DNA of 45,567 nucleotides from the NCBI RefSeq assembly GCF_001830555.1, contig NZ_MIAM01000019.1:17462-63028 (forward strand). The letters run 5' to 3'. This document shows, piece by piece, positions 15,543 through 23,986 of this stretch. Within the stretch, counting starts at the first letter, position 1. Each line of letters begins with the position of its first letter. The notes beneath the pieces were generated by a model. It ran no database searches. It was not told the origin of the DNA and was given only the letters and a program-made list of their open reading frames with translations. Source of the stretch: Sphingopyxis sp. RIFCSPHIGHO2_12_FULL_65_19 (lineage in GTDB: Bacteria > Pseudomonadota > Alphaproteobacteria > Sphingomonadales > Sphingomonadaceae). A program made the position numbers and the translations under genes.

Positions 15543-17372
15543 ATGACACCATTCATTGAGCGCAGGTCGTTTTTACGAGCGGGAGCCATCGGCATAGCCG
15601 GACTCGGCATCACGGGGCTTGTTCCCGCCTGGGCCAGAACCGGCTCGACCGGGCTTGTACCGACCCTGCCCACACTCTCGGGCGAGGATATTCACCTCAG
15701 GATTGCCAATACGCCTTTCACCGTAGGCGGGCGGACCGGTCACGCCGTGACTATGAATGGTGTATTGCCCGCGCCGCTGATCCGGCTGCGCGAGGGGCAG
15801 AATGTGCGGTTGCACGTCGAGAACACGCTCGACGAGGACAGCTCGATCCACTGGCACGGGCTGCTCGTGCCATTCCAGATGGACGGCGTGCCCGGCCTCA
15901 GCTTTCCGGGGATCAAGCCGCGTTCGACCTTCGTCTATGACTTTCCGTTGCTGCAAAGCGGCACCTATTGGTATCACAGCCATAGCGGCCTTCAGGAACA
16001 ACAGGGCCATTATGGTCCGATCGTGATCGATCCCGCCGAGCCCGATCCGATCGCTTATGATCGCGAGCATGTGATCGTGCTGAGCGACTGGACGTTCCTG
16101 CATCCGCACGCTCTCATCACCAAGCTCAAGGCGGAAGGCGGCTACTTCAATCGCCAGAAACAGACATTGTTCGGCATGATGAAGGGCGGCCCCGAGGAGG
16201 AAATGTCGGCATCGGACCGCGCCATGTGGGCGCAGATGCGGATGGACCCCACCGACATTTCCGACGTGACGGCCGTCACCTACACCTATCTCATCAACGG
16301 TCATGGCCCGCAGGAGAACTGGACCGGCCTGTTCCGTCCCGGCGAGCGGGTGCGGCTGCGCTTCATCAATGCCGCCACCATGACGATCTTCAATATCCGT
16401 ATCCCCGGCCTGCCGATGACGGTGGTCAGCGCCGATGGCCAGAATGTCCGACCCGTAACGGTCGACGAGTTCCAGATCGGCAATGCCGAAACTTATGACG
16501 CCATCATCGAACCCGCCGAGGACAAGGCGTTCACGCTGGTGGCGGAATCGATCGATCGTTCCGGCATGGCGAGCGCCACGCTCGCATCCCGTATGGGGAT
16601 GACGGCGCCGATTCCGCCGCTGCGCCCGCGTCCCACGCTCACCATGAAGGACATGGGCATGGGCGGCATGGACCACGGATCAATGGCGGGAATGGACCAT
16701 AGTGCCATGGGCCATGGCGCGATGGCGGCCGGGGCAGACGCGGTGACAGCAGACCATGGCGGGATGGATCACAGCGGCATGGATCATGGCGGTTCCCATT
16801 CGATGGGCGGCATGAACATGCGTGACAAGTCTTTGGTTCCCGACAGCGTCAAGGTCGGTGTGGGCGTGGACGCCATCGCCATGGCGCCGGTCGATCGCAC
16901 CGGCGATCCGGGGCTGGGCCTCGAAGATGTCGGCCATAAGGTGCTGACCTATCGCGATCTGATGTCCTTGACGCCCAATCCCGACACGCGCCCGCCGCAG
17001 CGCACGGTCGAGGTCCACCTCACCGGCAACATGGAACGGTTCATGTGGTCGTTCGATGGCGAGAAGTTCAGCGAGGGCGTGGAACCGATCCGCTTCGAGC
17101 GCAATGAACGCGCCCGCGTTACCCTCATCAACGACACGATGATGACCCATCCCATCCACCTGCACGGCCATTTCTTCGAACTGGTGAACGGTCATACCGG
17201 CAGCTATCCGCGCAAGCACACCGTCAATGTGCTGCCGGGCGGCAAGGTCAGCTTCGACCTGACCGCCGATGCGCCCGGCGACTGGGCGTTTCACTGCCAT
17301 CTGCTGCTCCACATGCACGCCGGGATGTTTCGCGTCGTCACCGTCCGTCCGCTCGACGGAGACGCGGCATGA
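15543..17372 (+). CDS. copA: Multicopper oxidase, periplasmic copper-resistance protein CopA (PcoA type)
   Basis: A 609-residue periplasmic multicopper oxidase thought to oxidise Cu(I) and sequester copper. It is named copA by convention but unrelated to the P-type ATPase. It starts with a Tat signal (ERRSFLRAG, residues 6-14). The copper ligands are visible in four blocks: HWH (103-105), HSH (145-147), HPIHLHGH (from 536) and HCH (584-586), followed by a downstream HMHAGMF that supplies the type 1 His and Met. A Met/His-rich insert of the PcoA/CopA class (repeats like MGGMDHGSMAGMDH) runs from about residue 369 to 440. Its stop overlaps the copB start (ATGA), giving a copAB unit. Confidence 0.95.
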   Translation: MTPFIERRSFLRAGAIGIAGLGITGLVPAWARTGSTGLVPTLPTLSGEDIHLRIANTPFTVGGRTGHAVTMNGVLPAPLIRLREGQNVRLHVENTLDEDSSIHWHGLLVPFQMDGVPGLSFPGIKPRSTFVYDFPLLQSGTYWYHSHSGLQEQQGHYGPIVIDPAEPDPIAYDREHVIVLSDWTFLHPHALITKLKAEGGYFNRQKQTLFGMMKGGPEEEMSASDRAMWAQMRMDPTDISDVTAVTYTYLINGHGPQENWTGLFRPGERVRLRFINAATMTIFNIRIPGLPMTVVSADGQNVRPVTVDEFQIGNAETYDAIIEPAEDKAFTLVAESIDRSGMASATLASRMGMTAPIPPLRPRPTLTMKDMGMGGMDHGSMAGMDHSAMGHGAMAAGADAVTADHGGMDHSGMDHGGSHSMGGMNMRDKSLVPDSVKVGVGVDAIAMAPVDRTGDPGLGLEDVGHKVLTYRDLMSLTPNPDTRPPQRTVEVHLTGNMERFMWSFDGEKFSEGVEPIRFERNERARVTLINDTMMTHPIHLHGHFFELVNGHTGSYPRKHTVNVLPGGKVSFDLTADAPGDWAFHCHLLLHMHAGMFRVVTVRPLDGDAA

Positions 17373-18394
17373 TGCGGCTCGTGGGCATCGCTCTCCTCGC
17401 CGTCGCGACTCCCGCTTGAGCGCAACACGATCACCGGAGTCATGCTGGCGCCTCACAGCAGGACCCGGCCGATTCCCATGCGGGGCATCGTATGGACGGT
17501 GCCGAAGGCAATCCCCATGCGGGGCACGACATGCCGCCGGAACCCTCCGCAGCGCCCGATCCTCATGCCGGCCACGCCATGCCTTCAGCCGCGCCGATGG
17601 AAGCGCACCAGGCCCATGCAGGCCATGAACCGGGCATTCCCGACCCGCCGGTGCGCGGGCCATCGGCGGCGGCCATGGGCGGCCCCGATCACGCCGCCGA
17701 TGCCATATTCGGCGCGGCGGCCATGGCTCCGGCGCGCGAAATCGTGCGCCGCGAACATGGCGATATCAAAAGCCACAATATCCTGATCGATCAGCTCGAA
17801 GCCGTGATCGGCAAGGGCAAGGACGGCTATGCCTGGGACGTGCAGGGCTGGTATGGCGGCGATATCGACAAGCTCTGGCTCAAGACCGAAGGCGAAAGCC
17901 ACTTCGACGACAGCCCGGAAAGTGTCGAGGCGCAGGCGCTCTGGAGCCACGCGCTCGATCCGTGGTGGAACCTCCAGGCCGGCATACGCCACGATTTTCG
18001 GTCCGGACCGGACCGCACCTACGCTGTCATCGGCGTTCAGGGCCTTGCCCCTTACTGGTTCGAGATCGACAGTGCGCTGTTCCTGTCCGACAAGGGTGAC
18101 GTCACCGCGCGAATCGAAGCGGAATATGACCAGCGCCTGACCCAGAAGCTGATCCTCCAGCCAACCGCCGAACTGAACTTCTCCGCGCAGGACGTTCCCG
18201 AGCTGGGCATCGGTTCCGGGCTGTCCACCGCCGAGTTGGGGTTGCGTCTGCGCTACCAGTTCGTGCCGGAGTTCGCGCCCTATATCGGCGTGAAATATGA
18301 ACGCGCCTTTGGCGACACGGCGGATTTTCGCCGCGCCCGCGCTGAAAGCAGAGGTGGGTGGAATTTCCTGATCGGAATCCGGTCCTGGTTCTGA
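17369..18394 (+). pseudogene. copB: copB outer-membrane copper-resistance gene interrupted by in-frame TGA in the signal peptide
   Basis: The frame starting at ATG 17369 overlaps the CopA stop and reads a normal signal peptide, MMRLVGIALLAVATPA, then a TGA at 17417-17419. It resumes without frame change as AQHDHRSHAG and the full CopB body: a His/Met-rich N-terminal section and then the beta-barrel domain (IDQLEAVIGKGKDGYAWDVQGWYGGD to the terminal WNFLIGIRSWF). CopB is an outer-membrane copper-binding protein paired with CopA. The single stop sits just before the expected signal-peptidase site. Internal restart, for example at ATG 17492, would give a barrel protein without export signal. This is a recent inactivation, a sequencing error or readthrough; everything after the stop looks intact. 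Confidence 0.85.
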
Positions 18395-18408
18395 GGGATA
18401 TGGTTATC

Positions 18409-18455
18409 GGACCGGCGGGCCTGATCGAGGTGCGCCGGTCCTCCTGTCTTTCTGT
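18409..18455 (+). terminator. Terminator after the copA-copB unit
   Basis: A perfect 9-bp stem GGACCGGCG / CGCCGGTCC (18409-18417 and 18433-18441) is followed by a T-rich stretch (TCCTGTCTTTCTG). It lies 15 bases after copB and before the convergent arsR gene. Confidence 0.65.
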
Positions 18456-18477
18456 GAACAAATATTACTGGGCGCGA

Positions 18478-18828
18478 TCATTCGTCGTCGTGATCCTCAT
18501 CCATATGGCTGGCCATGTCGATGAGCATGGTGCTCACATGGGCATCCGCCACTTCATAGAATATCTGCTTGCCGTGTCGCTCGCTACGGACGAGGCGCGC
18601 GCCGCGCAGGAGGCGCAGATGGTGGCTGACCAGCGTTTGCGACAGATCGAGGCTTTCGGCGATGTCGCCCACCGATCGCGGCGTTTGCAGGCAATAGAGC
18701 AGAATACGCAGGCGGGAGGGATCGCCCAGCAAGCGGAAAGTTTCGGCCAGGATCGTTACGTCGTGGCTCGACAGTCCCTGAGAATGCTTAGGATTGCCAT
18801 GATCGTCAGAGTTGGTGGTGTCGGACAT
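18478..18828 (-). CDS. ArsR/SmtB-family metal-responsive repressor (alpha-5 site, CzrA-like)
   Basis: A 116-residue ArsR-family winged-helix repressor. The DNA-binding core reads LLGDPSRLRILLYCLQTP ... SLDLSQTLVSHHLRLLRGARLV. No alpha-3 cysteine motif (CxC) is present, so it is not an arsenic- or cadmium-type alpha-3 sensor. The C-terminal helix has D95-x-H97 followed after ten residues by H108-x-x-E111, the arrangement of the alpha-5 zinc/cobalt site of CzrA and relatives. The start has AGAGG six bases upstream. It is the last gene of a minus-strand czcD-MFS-arsR set. The operators at 5934-5949 and 20373-20415 are likely targets; its own upstream region (ATATATTCACG near 18845) contains only a degenerate half-site. 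Confidence 0.88.
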   Translation of the reverse strand: MSDTTNSDDHGNPKHSQGLSSHDVTILAETFRLLGDPSRLRILLYCLQTPRSVGDIAESLDLSQTLVSHHLRLLRGARLVRSERHGKQIFYEVADAHVSTMLIDMASHMDEDHDDE

Positions 18829-18931
18829 CAGGAGCCTCTTATACGTGAATATATGACGATGTGTAGATTTATGATCCTTCTAGGGCCAGCCTTGACCACC
18901 CGCTAGCCAACCAATTGCCGGTTTTCCTCGA

Positions 18932-19265
18932 TCATCCCCTTGCACTTGTGGAACCGGCTTGCCGGAGCAGCAGCGGAATGAGGCTCGTCGCGATTACCGG
19001 GAAAATCAGCCAATTGATCGCCATCCAACCCGAGCTGTGCAAGATCGTGCCGGCAAGAAAGGAAACAGCCGCTGTGGTCGCGAAGGCCGAGTCCGAACAG
19101 GCTGACGGGGAAGGTAACCCAGGCGGGATCGGGCGAGAGTTGCTGACCGACCAGCCCGCCGAGCGACATCACGATCGGCGGGCTGGCGCCGCCCAAGGCT
19201 TGCGCGGCAGTGAGAACAGCGATGTTCCTGCGGGCGTTTGGTTCCCGTTCATTGCCAAGAGCCAC
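18932..19265 (-). pseudogene. MFS transporter remnant (N-terminus joined to last helix, frameshifted)
   Basis: From a GTG at 19265 the minus strand reads a normal major-facilitator start (ARRNIAVLTAAQALGGASPP, then VMSLGGLVGQQLSPDPAWVTFPVSLFGLGL). At about 19083 the frame shifts, and the continuing MFS-like sequence (TAAVSFLAGTILHSSGWMAI, then NWLIFPVIATSLIPLLLRQ) is in another frame and corresponds to the protein's C-terminal end. About ten transmembrane segments are therefore missing. It sits between czcD and arsR on the same strand, so it was probably a third member of that metal operon before the deletion. It cannot make a transporter. Confidence 0.75.
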
Positions 19266-19327
19266 CTTCAGGCACCGGGAGGCAGTCTGACAGAGCATTT
19301 CAGATAGGCTGCACCAACGTCCGCCTA

Positions 19328-20353
19328 TCAGTGGGAGCAAGCGTGTTTCACGCCGCCGTGGCTGTGGCTGGGATGGTCGTGCCCAGGTCCGCGTCCCTCA
19401 TCCCGCTTGCTGCCGGGAGCGAGGCTGCACGTCTCGCCTTCCTCGTTCCAATCCACCGCTACAGTGGCGTGCTCGATCTCGAAATGGCTCTCCAACTCGC
19501 GTTCCACTGCACGCACCACTACGCGGGCCTCGGTGTCGTTCGCCGGTCGGACGTGCATCGTCGCCAGCGTGCGGCCCGACGTGATCGACCAGACATGGAT
19601 ATGGCCGACCGCAGCCACGCCCGGCACATGCTCCAGAATATGGCGCTCGATCTTCTCCGGCGCCGCGCCGTCGGGCGCGCCTTCGAGCAGGATGTGCAGC
19701 GACTTGCCCGCCAGTTTCCATGCGCTACGCAGTACCAGCAGGGAGACGACCACCGACAGGATGGGGTCGATCGGCGTCCAGCCCGTCAGGTAGATCACGA
19801 TCGCCGCGCCCACGGCGCCGACCGAGCCGAGCAGGTCGCCCATGACGTGGAGCGCCGCGCCCTTGATGTTGACATGCTCGCTGTCGCCGCGCGTCAGAAT
19901 CCAGAAGACGAGGATATTGACCAGCAGCCCCGCGATCGCGACCCCGAACATCGGGCCGGCAAGGATCGGCTGCGGCTCCTGAAAGCGCTGCCAGGCTTCA
20001 TAGACGATCCAGCCGACGATCGCGAACAGGGTGACGGCGTTGACGAAGCCGGCGATCACCTCGAAACGCAGATAGCCGAAGGTGCGTTTGGAATCAGCCG
20101 CGCGCTGGCCGAAACGGAAGGCGGCATAGGCGAGCGCCAGCGCCGCCGCGTCGGTCATCATATGGCCGGCGTCCGCCAGCAGCGCCAGCGACCCTGAAAG
20201 CAGACCGCCCACGACCTCGACCGCCATGAAGGTGAAGATCAGGCCGAACGACAGCAGCACCTTGCGCTCATTGTCGCTGGTGATGGTCGGCGTGTGCGAA
20301 TGATCGTGGTCGTGATCGTGGCCATGACCATGGTCGGCGTGCGAGTGGGCCAT
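19328..20353 (-). CDS. czcD: CzcD-like cation diffusion facilitator (Zn/Co/Cd exporter)
   Basis: A 341-residue cation diffusion facilitator in the inner membrane exporting divalent metals in exchange for protons. The N-terminus is a His/Asp block (residues 3-20) typical of CzcD/ZitB. Six membrane helices carry the metal-site motifs DAGHMMTDA (H64/D68) and ALHVMGDLLGS. The C-terminal cytoplasmic ferredoxin-like domain includes VGHIHVWSITSGRTLATMHV and ends in a further His-rich tail (HDHPSHSHGGVKHACSH). The promoter at 20373-20415 carries an ArsR-type operator identical in layout to the RND operon promoter. The MFS remnant and the arsR gene follow on the same strand. Confidence 0.94.
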   Translation of the reverse strand: MAHSHADHGHGHDHDHDHSHTPTITSDNERKVLLSFGLIFTFMAVEVVGGLLSGSLALLADAGHMMTDAAALALAYAAFRFGQRAADSKRTFGYLRFEVIAGFVNAVTLFAIVGWIVYEAWQRFQEPQPILAGPMFGVAIAGLLVNILVFWILTRGDSEHVNIKGAALHVMGDLLGSVGAVGAAIVIYLTGWTPIDPILSVVVSLLVLRSAWKLAGKSLHILLEGAPDGAAPEKIERHILEHVPGVAAVGHIHVWSITSGRTLATMHVRPANDTEARVVVRAVERELESHFEIEHATVAVDWNEEGETCSLAPGSKRDEGRGPGHDHPSHSHGGVKHACSH

Positions 20354-20372
20354 TATCGAGCTTTCATGACAT

Positions 20373-20415
20373 ATACATTAAACACATCAATATGTGTTCA
20401 TATAATGTATGTCAA
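20373..20415 (-). promoter_or_regulatory. czcD promoter with ArsR/SmtB-type operator
   Basis: On the minus strand TTGACA is followed after 17 bases by TATTGA. The spacer ends in ATGAACACA, as in the promoter at 5920. The region holds nested inverted repeats: ATACATTA/TAATGTAT outside and AACACAT/ATGTGTT inside (20381-20398). This is a good candidate operator for the ArsR-family repressor encoded downstream. Confidence 0.7.
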
Positions 20416-20533
20416 TATGCCTATGTGCCGATGGATAATGACCCGGCCGACCTCTTGTTCTTTAGACAGTTTTGGGGATGAAAGCCGCATCGGTCTAGGA
20501 GCGGCCTGCATCCCATACCATCGTGTGCAATTG

Positions 20534-21898
20534 TCAGGCGGCCAGCCGTTGTGACGTTTCAGCTTGTGCTGTTGAGTCTTGATGGGGCGTCAGAAACCGA
20601 ACCAACGCAGCCTTACGCGAGCCCCGATCAAGCGCATAATGTGTATGTGTCAGCTCAGCACCATTGAGCAGCGCATGGATGTAGCCGGACACCGTATCGG
20701 CCGCCATGACGAGGGCTGCATCGAGCGTATGCACATAACGGCTGGTGATAGAGCCGGTGGCATGGCCGAGAAGCGCCGCGATGGTGATCTCGGTGAAACC
20801 AAGGTCGTTCGCCAGGCTGGCGAAGCTGTGGCGCAGTACATGAGCGGTGATGTCCGCCAGCTCCGTCCCGGCGAAGATCTTTTCCCAATGCCGAGGGAAG
20901 CTGCCGAACGGCTTGGCCAGGTTCCGCTCGCCGGGAAACACATAGGGGCTGTCGCCGCTCATGTCCCGCTCGTCGAAATACTCCAGCACCGGCAAGCCCA
21001 TCGGCCGCACGGACTGACCTTCCTTCGTATCCTCGAACCGGAAGCAACTCCCCACGGTGTCGAGTTCCGTTTTGCGCAGCTTGATGACCTCACTGCGCCG
21101 GCAACCCGACATGGCGATCTGACGGATCATCTCCACGGTGCGCGTGTAGCGTTCATCCTCGGCGGCATTGGCAAGGATGCGCCCGAGGGCGCGATACTCG
21201 TCCTCGTTCAGACGGCGCTGGCGCACGGCGTCCTTGGGCTTGCGGATGCCATGCGCCGGATTGACCTCGATGATGCCCAGGTCATCCCGTGCATAGGTGA
21301 AGATGCCACCCAGGAGACCGACGGTGCGGCTAGCGACGCCGATGCCGCCCCGTACGATCGACTTACCGCGCAGTTTCTCCGTCTTCTCGATCCCGCGCGT
21401 CTTGCCCGCCATGATGTCCTTCATCATGGTCGTCACGTCGGCCTTGGTGACGTGGGTGACGCGCTTCTTGCCCAGGAGTGGGATGATGTGGCGGTTGATC
21501 CGGCCGAGGTCGGTGATCTTGGTGCTGGCCTTCTTCGGCCGCCCGCCCTTGCCGAGGATGCGGCCGGCTTCGAGTTCCGCGATATACAGCTCGCAAAGCT
21601 CCTTTACCGAGATCGCCTTGCGCGCGCTGTTCCGGTTTTCGAGGGGATCGTTCCCCTTGGAGACTTCGGCCAGGGCTTGAATGGCCAGCGTGCGCGCTTG
21701 CTCGGCGGTGATCTGTCCGTGCCGGCCCAGCTTCATCCGCCGCCGCACATTGTTGGCGTTTCGATAATCGACGAAGTAGGTCCGGGTGCCGGAGGGCAGG
21801 ACGAAGACGCCAAAGCCCTTCAGCTCGCCGCACCAAACGGTGTATTGACGGTCGCGTGGTTCGGACTTGTCCACGACGGTTTTCGTAAGTTTCGACAT
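20534..21898 (-). CDS. int: Tyrosine site-specific integrase of the ICE
   Basis: A 454-residue phage/ICE-type tyrosine recombinase that would integrate and excise the element at a tRNA gene. The N-terminal arm-binding domain (about 1-95, YTVWCGELKGFGVFVLPSGT) is of the kind found in tRNA-targeting integrases, followed by a SAM-like core-binding domain. The catalytic domain shows the box I Arg in MSGCRRSEVIKLR, HVLRHSFASLA (H-x-x-R) and LLGHATGSITSRYVH with the nucleophilic Tyr. The gene is complete and points away from the adjacent att site at 22076-22120, as is common for ICE integrases. It marks the right end of the element. Confidence 0.93.
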   Translation of the reverse strand: MSKLTKTVVDKSEPRDRQYTVWCGELKGFGVFVLPSGTRTYFVDYRNANNVRRRMKLGRHGQITAEQARTLAIQALAEVSKGNDPLENRNSARKAISVKELCELYIAELEAGRILGKGGRPKKASTKITDLGRINRHIIPLLGKKRVTHVTKADVTTMMKDIMAGKTRGIEKTEKLRGKSIVRGGIGVASRTVGLLGGIFTYARDDLGIIEVNPAHGIRKPKDAVRQRRLNEDEYRALGRILANAAEDERYTRTVEMIRQIAMSGCRRSEVIKLRKTELDTVGSCFRFEDTKEGQSVRPMGLPVLEYFDERDMSGDSPYVFPGERNLAKPFGSFPRHWEKIFAGTELADITAHVLRHSFASLANDLGFTEITIAALLGHATGSITSRYVHTLDAALVMAADTVSGYIHALLNGAELTHTHYALDRGSRKAALVRFLTPHQDSTAQAETSQRLAA

Positions 21899-22075
21899 AA
21901 GTACCTCGCTAGTGCGGGCTCAAAAACTCACCAAAATCTCACCACCGTATCGAAAACTGTGGGTGTCGTTGGCGTAGCACAGAGAACCCTTACGATCAAT
22001 AAAATGCTGTATAAACAGCGTGTTATCGTACTCTAGCGTTGGATTGGTAAGCCTGTCGTAGCGTTGTGGTTCTAG

Positions 22076-22120
22076 CTCCGAAGGCAGAGGCCAGGGGTTC
22101 GAATCCCTTCGGGTGCGCCA
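22076..22120 (+). other. att site: 3' half of tRNA-Arg(CCG) at the right ICE boundary
   Basis: From the anticodon loop CTCCGAA onward the sequence follows a tRNA exactly: GGCAG (3' anticodon stem), AGGCC (variable), AGGGG-TTCGAAT-CCCTT (T arm), CGGGTGC (3' acceptor), G and CCA. The anticodon would be CCG (Arg). The bases before 22076 do not pair with the anticodon stem, and no matching 5' acceptor (GCACCCG) is present upstream, so only the 3' half is here. This is the expected direct-repeat copy left when an ICE integrates into the 3' end of a tRNA gene. The intact tRNA should lie at the other end, outside the window. Confidence 0.75.
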
Positions 22121-22324
22121 TTTCTCCTTGCATTTCAATCACTTGATTTGAATCCAGATATGGGTTCGGAAGCGAGCATTTTGCCGGGTAGGCATCGCGT
22201 TCGTGAAGCCATGTTGTTGCGCGCGCAATTCGTCCACCCGCGGCCCGAATCGAAGCCAGCAAAACCCCCTGTTCCCAGGGCGACGGCCATATTCCGGGCG
22301 CGGCCAAAGGTCTGCAACGGCCCG
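22121..22324. other. Non-coding flank outside the ICE
   Basis: About 200 bases between the att site and the pirin remnant. I see no convincing gene, promoter or RNA; open frames here have compositions unlike real proteins. This is presumably the first chromosomal DNA after the element. Confidence 0.5.
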
Positions 22325-22515
22325 TTACGGCAAGTCGATGAGCCGGATTTCGGCTTCGGTGTCGGCGTCGATGAAAAGCGTATTTTCGAGGGTGATCGCG
22401 GCGCCATCGCCTTCGCGCATTTCGGTCCGGTTGCGGGCGATGATGCCGCCGACGACCTGGACCCAATAGCCGGGCTTCGGGTCGCGTTTGATCGCCTTGC
22501 GGTCGTCGAGCCGGG
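22325..22515 (-). pseudogene. Pirin-family (YhaK/bicupin) C-terminal remnant
   Basis: The minus strand encodes about 63 residues that match the C-terminal cupin of pirin-family proteins: SIARLDDRKAIKRDPKPGYW, VQVVGGIIARNRTEMREGDG, AAITLENTLFIDADTEAEIR and LIDLP with a stop. Upstream the frame loses family character and runs into the 3' end of the MATE gene. The N-terminal cupin with the metal-binding histidines is absent, so this is a truncated relic. It lies just outside the element boundary. Confidence 0.6.
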
Positions 22516-22556
22516 CGATTGACCCTTCGCCAATTCGTCCCGCAGCCCCGCTGCAT

Positions 22557-23963
22557 TCATCCCCACCGGCTAAGCCGGACGAACAGCGCGGTTGCAAGGC
22601 CCATCAAGACCATGGCTCCGGCCGAAAGCGCGAAGACGCCCGATAGAGGAGCCGATCGTTCGACCAGAATCGCGCCGCCGATGATAATGACGGCCAGGCG
22701 CAGCGCTTGGGCGATGATCGCGCCGCCGACGCGGCCCGCGCCCTGCGACGCGAAGTAGAGGCAAAGTCCGAGGCCGAAAAAAGCAAAGCCGAACGCCGCG
22801 ATCTGCAAATATGCATAAGCCGTGTCTCGCACGACGGGCACGCTGGTGAACAAGTCGACCCAGAGCCAGGGGAAGGAGCCGGCGATCATGCCCAGCAGGC
22901 CCAGCGCGGTCGCCGCCACGCCGCCCGCGGTCCACGCGATCTTTCGCGCGCGATGAAGGTTGGCGGCTCCGATAGCCGTCCCGACCATCGGCACCGATGC
23001 GACTCCGACCGAAAAGGCAATCGGGATCAGGAGGAATTCCAGCCGTACCCCAATGCCATAGCCGGCAAGCGCTTGCGGCCCAAAGCGCGCGACGAGCCCG
23101 GTGAGGACCAGGATTGCGGCGACCGATAGCAGCGGCGACAGCATCGCAACCGCGCCGATGCGCAGAATGTCGAGGAATCGCTCGATCGACAAGAGTCCGC
23201 TTGCGACGCGTAAGGGAAGACGGGCTTGGCCCGATCTCAGGTGCCACAGGAGGAAAGCGCCGGCGAAGGAGAACGCCACGAGCTGGCCCGCGGCCACGCC
23301 CGCGATGCCGAACCGAGGCAATGGTCCCAAGCCCAGTCCCAGAACCCCGCCCACAACGACTTGGCAAAGCCCCGCAGCCAGCAGCGTTCCCGCAGGGACG
23401 ACCATGTTTCCGGAACCGCGTGCGATGGACGCGAGGGTGTTGGTCAGCCAGATTCCGACGATGGCCCAGGCGGCGACGTTGGAGAAGGCGAGTGCCTGAT
23501 CGAGCACCGCGCCCGATCCGCCCAAAATGCGGTATATGGCGGGGCCAAAAGCCAGCACCGCGGCGGTGAATATGATTCCGAATATGGCCGCGATGACGAG
23601 CGAGCAGAGCGCGAGCGCCTGCGCCCGATCGCGGTCTCCTGCACCGAGCGCGCGGCTCACCGCGCCCGACACGGTGCCGCCCATCGCTCCGGCGGAAAGC
23701 ATCTGCATCAACATGAAGATGGGGAAGGCGAGCGCGATGCCGCCCAGCGCGGCCACGCCGAGCGAACCGACATAAATGGTTTCGGCGATGGAAACGACCG
23801 TGGCCGAACAAAGCGCGATGAGGTTCGGCAGGGTCAGGCGCAGCAAGGTGGGAAGTATCGCGCCCGAAAGCAGCATTTCCCCCTTTATGTCGGGCGACGA
23901 AGCAGGTCGCGCGCGATCAGAAGCGGTTATGCCCGCTTCGGCGGGCGCGGCTCCGCTGCCCAT
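22557..23963 (-). CDS. MATE-family multidrug efflux transporter
   Basis: A 468-residue multidrug and toxin extrusion transporter, a twelve-helix inner-membrane antiporter. Two homologous halves are visible. The first begins LPTLLRLTLPNLIALCSATV with an 'AETIYVGSLGVAALGGIALAF' segment, and the second begins around LSVAAILVLTGLVARFGPQA. I chose ATG 23963, 23 bases after tetR, with GGGG about eight bases upstream; a longer start at 24023 would run into the tetR 3' end and add residues without family character. The upstream tetR gene probably regulates it, giving a classical regulator-pump operon. The substrate is not predictable. Confidence 0.88.
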   Translation of the reverse strand: MGSGAAPAEAGITASDRARPASSPDIKGEMLLSGAILPTLLRLTLPNLIALCSATVVSIAETIYVGSLGVAALGGIALAFPIFMLMQMLSAGAMGGTVSGAVSRALGAGDRDRAQALALCSLVIAAIFGIIFTAAVLAFGPAIYRILGGSGAVLDQALAFSNVAAWAIVGIWLTNTLASIARGSGNMVVPAGTLLAAGLCQVVVGGVLGLGLGPLPRFGIAGVAAGQLVAFSFAGAFLLWHLRSGQARLPLRVASGLLSIERFLDILRIGAVAMLSPLLSVAAILVLTGLVARFGPQALAGYGIGVRLEFLLIPIAFSVGVASVPMVGTAIGAANLHRARKIAWTAGGVAATALGLLGMIAGSFPWLWVDLFTSVPVVRDTAYAYLQIAAFGFAFFGLGLCLYFASQGAGRVGGAIIAQALRLAVIIIGGAILVERSAPLSGVFALSAGAMVLMGLATALFVRLSRWG

Positions 23964-23986
23964 GTGGATGACCCCGCCATCGGCGC

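Noticed and set aside
16640..16830. CRISPR-like or tandem repeats in the multicopper oxidase gene
   Set aside because: The repetition comes from Met/His/Gly-rich coding sequence typical of PcoA-type CopA; no constant spacer or repeat lengths.
17417..17419. Selenocysteine reading of the copB TGA
   Set aside because: No reason for selenocysteine at a signal-peptide cleavage site and no SECIS-like hairpin noticed just after it; mutation or sequencing error is simpler.
22030..22120. A complete tRNA gene at the att site
   Set aside because: The 5' acceptor, D arm and 5' anticodon stem do not pair with the clear 3' half; only the attachment repeat is supported.
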